Positions 4,965-6,276 of a stretch of DNA of 6,276 nt are shown here, piece by piece. The notes below the pieces were generated by a model that worked only from the letters and a program-made list of their open reading frames with translations, was not told the origin of the DNA and did not search any database. A program made the translations under genes and the position numbers. The first letter of the stretch is position 1. The number at the start of each line of letters is the position of its first letter. This DNA comes from an uncultured Clostridia bacterium. GTDB taxonomy: Bacteria > Bacillota > Clostridia > Christensenellales > Aristaeellaceae. The DNA is taken from contig CAKTTM010000109.1 of NCBI GenBank assembly GCA_934615145.1, positions 1 to 6,276 on the forward strand, read 5' to 3'.

Positions 4965-5363
4965 ATGCTGTATCAAATTCTGGGCTGGCTGAGCGTCGCC
5001 ATTCTCGTCATCGTCACGGCGCCCTACTGGCTGCGCACCCTCAACAACTGGACGATCAAGACAAAGGACAAGCGCTTCTTAAACTTCCTCAAGTTCCTGC
5101 GCAAGCTGCACAAGCCCCTGGGGGTGGTACTGGCCGGCATTGCCCTGTGGCATGCTTACCTTGCGCTGGGCAGCCTGCGGCTGCACACCGGCCTGCTGGT
5201 CTATCTGGGCATCTTGCTGACGGCTGTGCTGGGCTATCTGCACCACCGCAAGAAAGACAAGCGCATCTTCAAGGGCCACAAGACCATGGCGCTGATCAGC
5301 GCGCTGCTGCTGGTGCTGCACCTGCTGTGGCCCGGCGCCATTTGGTATCTGTTCAAGGTATAA
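4965..5363 (+). CDS. Four-helix membrane protein, predicted two-heme cytochrome b-like
   Basis: I do not recognise a named family. The 132-residue protein has four hydrophobic segments, at about 5-23, 51-68, 74-92 and 107-129. H49 and H63 bracket TM2 and H105 and H119 bracket TM4; both pairs are spaced as His-X13-His. That is the ligand spacing of two-heme cytochrome b and ferric-reductase-type proteins, where ligands sit on two helices of a four-helix bundle. The loops TM1-TM2 (KTKDKR...RKLHK) and TM3-TM4 (HHRKKDKRIFKGHK) are strongly basic, so both should be cytoplasmic, with N- and C-termini outside. This puts H49/H105 near the inner face and H63/H119 near the outer face. AGGAG (4953-4957) lies 7 bases before the ATG. 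The upstream heme lipoprotein is the likely partner. No flavin or NAD(P)H domain is seen. Function is inference. Confidence 0.82.
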   Translation: MLYQILGWLSVAILVIVTAPYWLRTLNNWTIKTKDKRFLNFLKFLRKLHKPLGVVLAGIALWHAYLALGSLRLHTGLLVYLGILLTAVLGYLHHRKKDKRIFKGHKTMALISALLLVLHLLWPGAIWYLFKV

Positions 5364-5381
5364 TCTATATGGATATCATGA

Positions 5382-5411
5382 CAAGGGCCGCGCATCGCTG
5401 CGCGGCCCTTG
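5382..5411. terminator. Bidirectional hairpin between convergent genes
   Basis: CAAGGGCCGCGC (5382-5393) and GCGCGGCCCTTG (5400-5411) form a perfect 12-bp stem with a 6-base loop, 18 bases after the membrane-protein stop and 23 bases beyond the oxidoreductase stop on the other strand. The T runs are poor on both strands (GCTTTAAG on plus, TCATG on minus), so the strength is uncertain, but position and stem favour a shared terminator. Confidence 0.75.
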
Positions 5412-5434
5412 CTTTAAGTGAATCGGTGTTTGCC

Positions 5435-6276
5435 TTACTCGGCTGCGACCATCTTCTTCAGCCTGGTCAGGCGCTCAGCGGCGTCCTGCTCAGAGCGGGC
5501 GAAGAGTTCATCGGCCACCTTGGGGAAGGCGGTGACGAGGCTGGAGTAGCGAACCTCGCTCTTGATGAAGTCCTGGTAGCTTTCCGTCGGATCCTTGCTG
5601 TCCAGGGTGAGGGGGTTCTTGCCCTCGTCGGCCAGCAGCGGGTTGTAGCGGTACAGCGGCCAGTAGCCGGCGGCGACTGCCTTGCGGATCTGCGCCTGGC
5701 TGAAGCTCATGTTGATGCCGTGGTTGATGCAGGGGCTGTAGGCAATGATCAGCGAGGGGCCGTTGTAGGCCTCAGCCTCGTTCATGGCCTTGAGCAGTTG
5801 CACGGGGTTGGCACTCATGGCGACCTGTGCCACATAGACATAGCCGTAGCTCATGGCCATCATGCCCAGGTCCTTCTTCTTGGTGCGCTTGCCGGCGGCG
5901 GCAAACTTGGCCACCGAGCCGGTGGGCGTGGACTTGGAGGCCTGGCCGCCGGTGTTGGAGTACACCTCGGTGTCCAGCACCAGGATGTTGACATCCTGAT
6001 TCTGGGCCAGCACGTGGTCCAGTCCGCCGTAGCCGATGTCGTAGGCCCAGCCGTCGCCGCCGAAGATCCACACGGACTTCTTGACCAGAATGTCCTTGTT
6101 CTCCAGCACCTCGCGGGCGGCAGTGCAAGCGGCACAGTCGCAGACCTTGTTGTTCTTCAGCCAGTTTTCCTCGTGGGGGGTACCGCTGAGGTCCATGCCC
6201 TCTTCACAGGCGGCGATCAGTTTGGCCGCGGCCTTGCGGGAGGCATCGGCATTGTTCATGCCGTCCAGCCACTCCT
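5435..6276 (-). CDS. nifJ: Pyruvate:ferredoxin (flavodoxin) oxidoreductase, C-terminal part
   Basis: The enzyme decarboxylates pyruvate with CoA to acetyl-CoA and CO2 and passes the electrons to ferredoxin or flavodoxin; it is central to anaerobic sugar and amino acid metabolism. About 280 C-terminal residues of a protein normally near 1170-1200 are visible, and the frame is open to the window edge (EWLDG precedes the Met at 6257-6259). This part is the thiamine diphosphate-binding domain: GDGWAYDIGYGGLDHVLA with the GDG metal site, then NILVLDTEVYSNTGGQASK, which completes the Mg-diphosphate site. The Cys of YSPCINHGI matches the late ligand of the proximal 4Fe-4S cluster. CDCAAC earlier in the fragment has further Cys residues typical of the variable region before this domain. 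The protein stops after KKMVAAE with no C-terminal extension of the Desulfovibrio type. No break or frameshift is seen. Confidence 0.96.
   Translation of the reverse strand, partial: EWLDGMNNADASRKAAAKLIAACEEGMDLSGTPHEENWLKNNKVCDCAACTAAREVLENKDILVKKSVWIFGGDGWAYDIGYGGLDHVLAQNQDVNILVLDTEVYSNTGGQASKSTPTGSVAKFAAAGKRTKKKDLGMMAMSYGYVYVAQVAMSANPVQLLKAMNEAEAYNGPSLIIAYSPCINHGINMSFSQAQIRKAVAAGYWPLYRYNPLLADEGKNPLTLDSKDPTESYQDFIKSEVRYSSLVTAFPKVADELFARSEQDAAERLTRLKKMVAAE

Noticed and set aside
5359..5364. TATAAT overlapping the stop codon of the membrane-protein gene
   Set aside because: No -35 at a workable distance, and the only gene downstream is on the opposite strand.
5772..6135. Two further minus-strand frames inside the oxidoreductase
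   Set aside because: Arg/Pro/Ala-rich out-of-frame shadows of the thiamine diphosphate domain.

Overview
The window looks like a G+C-rich, anaerobic, Gram-positive-type bacterium, most likely of the Clostridia (Bacillota). Four things point there: strong AGGAGG-type ribosome binding sites before most genes, an infC-rpmI-rplT operon behind an attenuator-like leader, a pyruvate:ferredoxin oxidoreductase, and secreted proteins with Thr/Pro/Ala/Glu-rich linkers. The genus cannot be named from this stretch.

Layout. Positions 3-1259 (+) hold the 3' part of a SurA/PrsA-like foldase whose parvulin domain is split by a Pro/Thr/Ala linker. A consensus promoter starts only 8 bases after its stop codon. 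It drives a roughly 130-base leader with an intrinsic terminator, then infC, rpmI and rplT, closed by a strong terminator (2659-2699). infC starts at an AUC codon (1433). A convergent gene on the minus strand (2721-3533) encodes an unrecognised secreted protein with a PGKGN-repeat tail. A region of about 200 bases follows with an inverted repeat and a tandem 11-bp repeat. Next is a promoter and ppa (family I inorganic pyrophosphatase, 3806-4336) with its own terminator. After that come a lipoprotein with a cytochrome b5-like domain (4476-4892) and a small four-helix membrane protein (4965-5363). The window ends with the 3' part of pyruvate:ferredoxin oxidoreductase on the minus strand (5435-6276), facing the membrane gene across a shared hairpin.

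How the genes work together. infC-rpmI-rplT is a translation module, probably autoregulated by L20. ppa removes pyrophosphate made by biosynthesis. The most interesting part is the lipoprotein/membrane-protein pair. The membrane protein has His-X13-His in both TM2 and TM4, the arrangement that holds two b hemes in cytochrome b. Its basic loops place one heme near the cytoplasm and one near the outside, where the lipoprotein's own heme domain would sit. This suggests a very small transmembrane electron-transfer chain of about three b-type hemes. That role is inference from sequence pattern and gene order.
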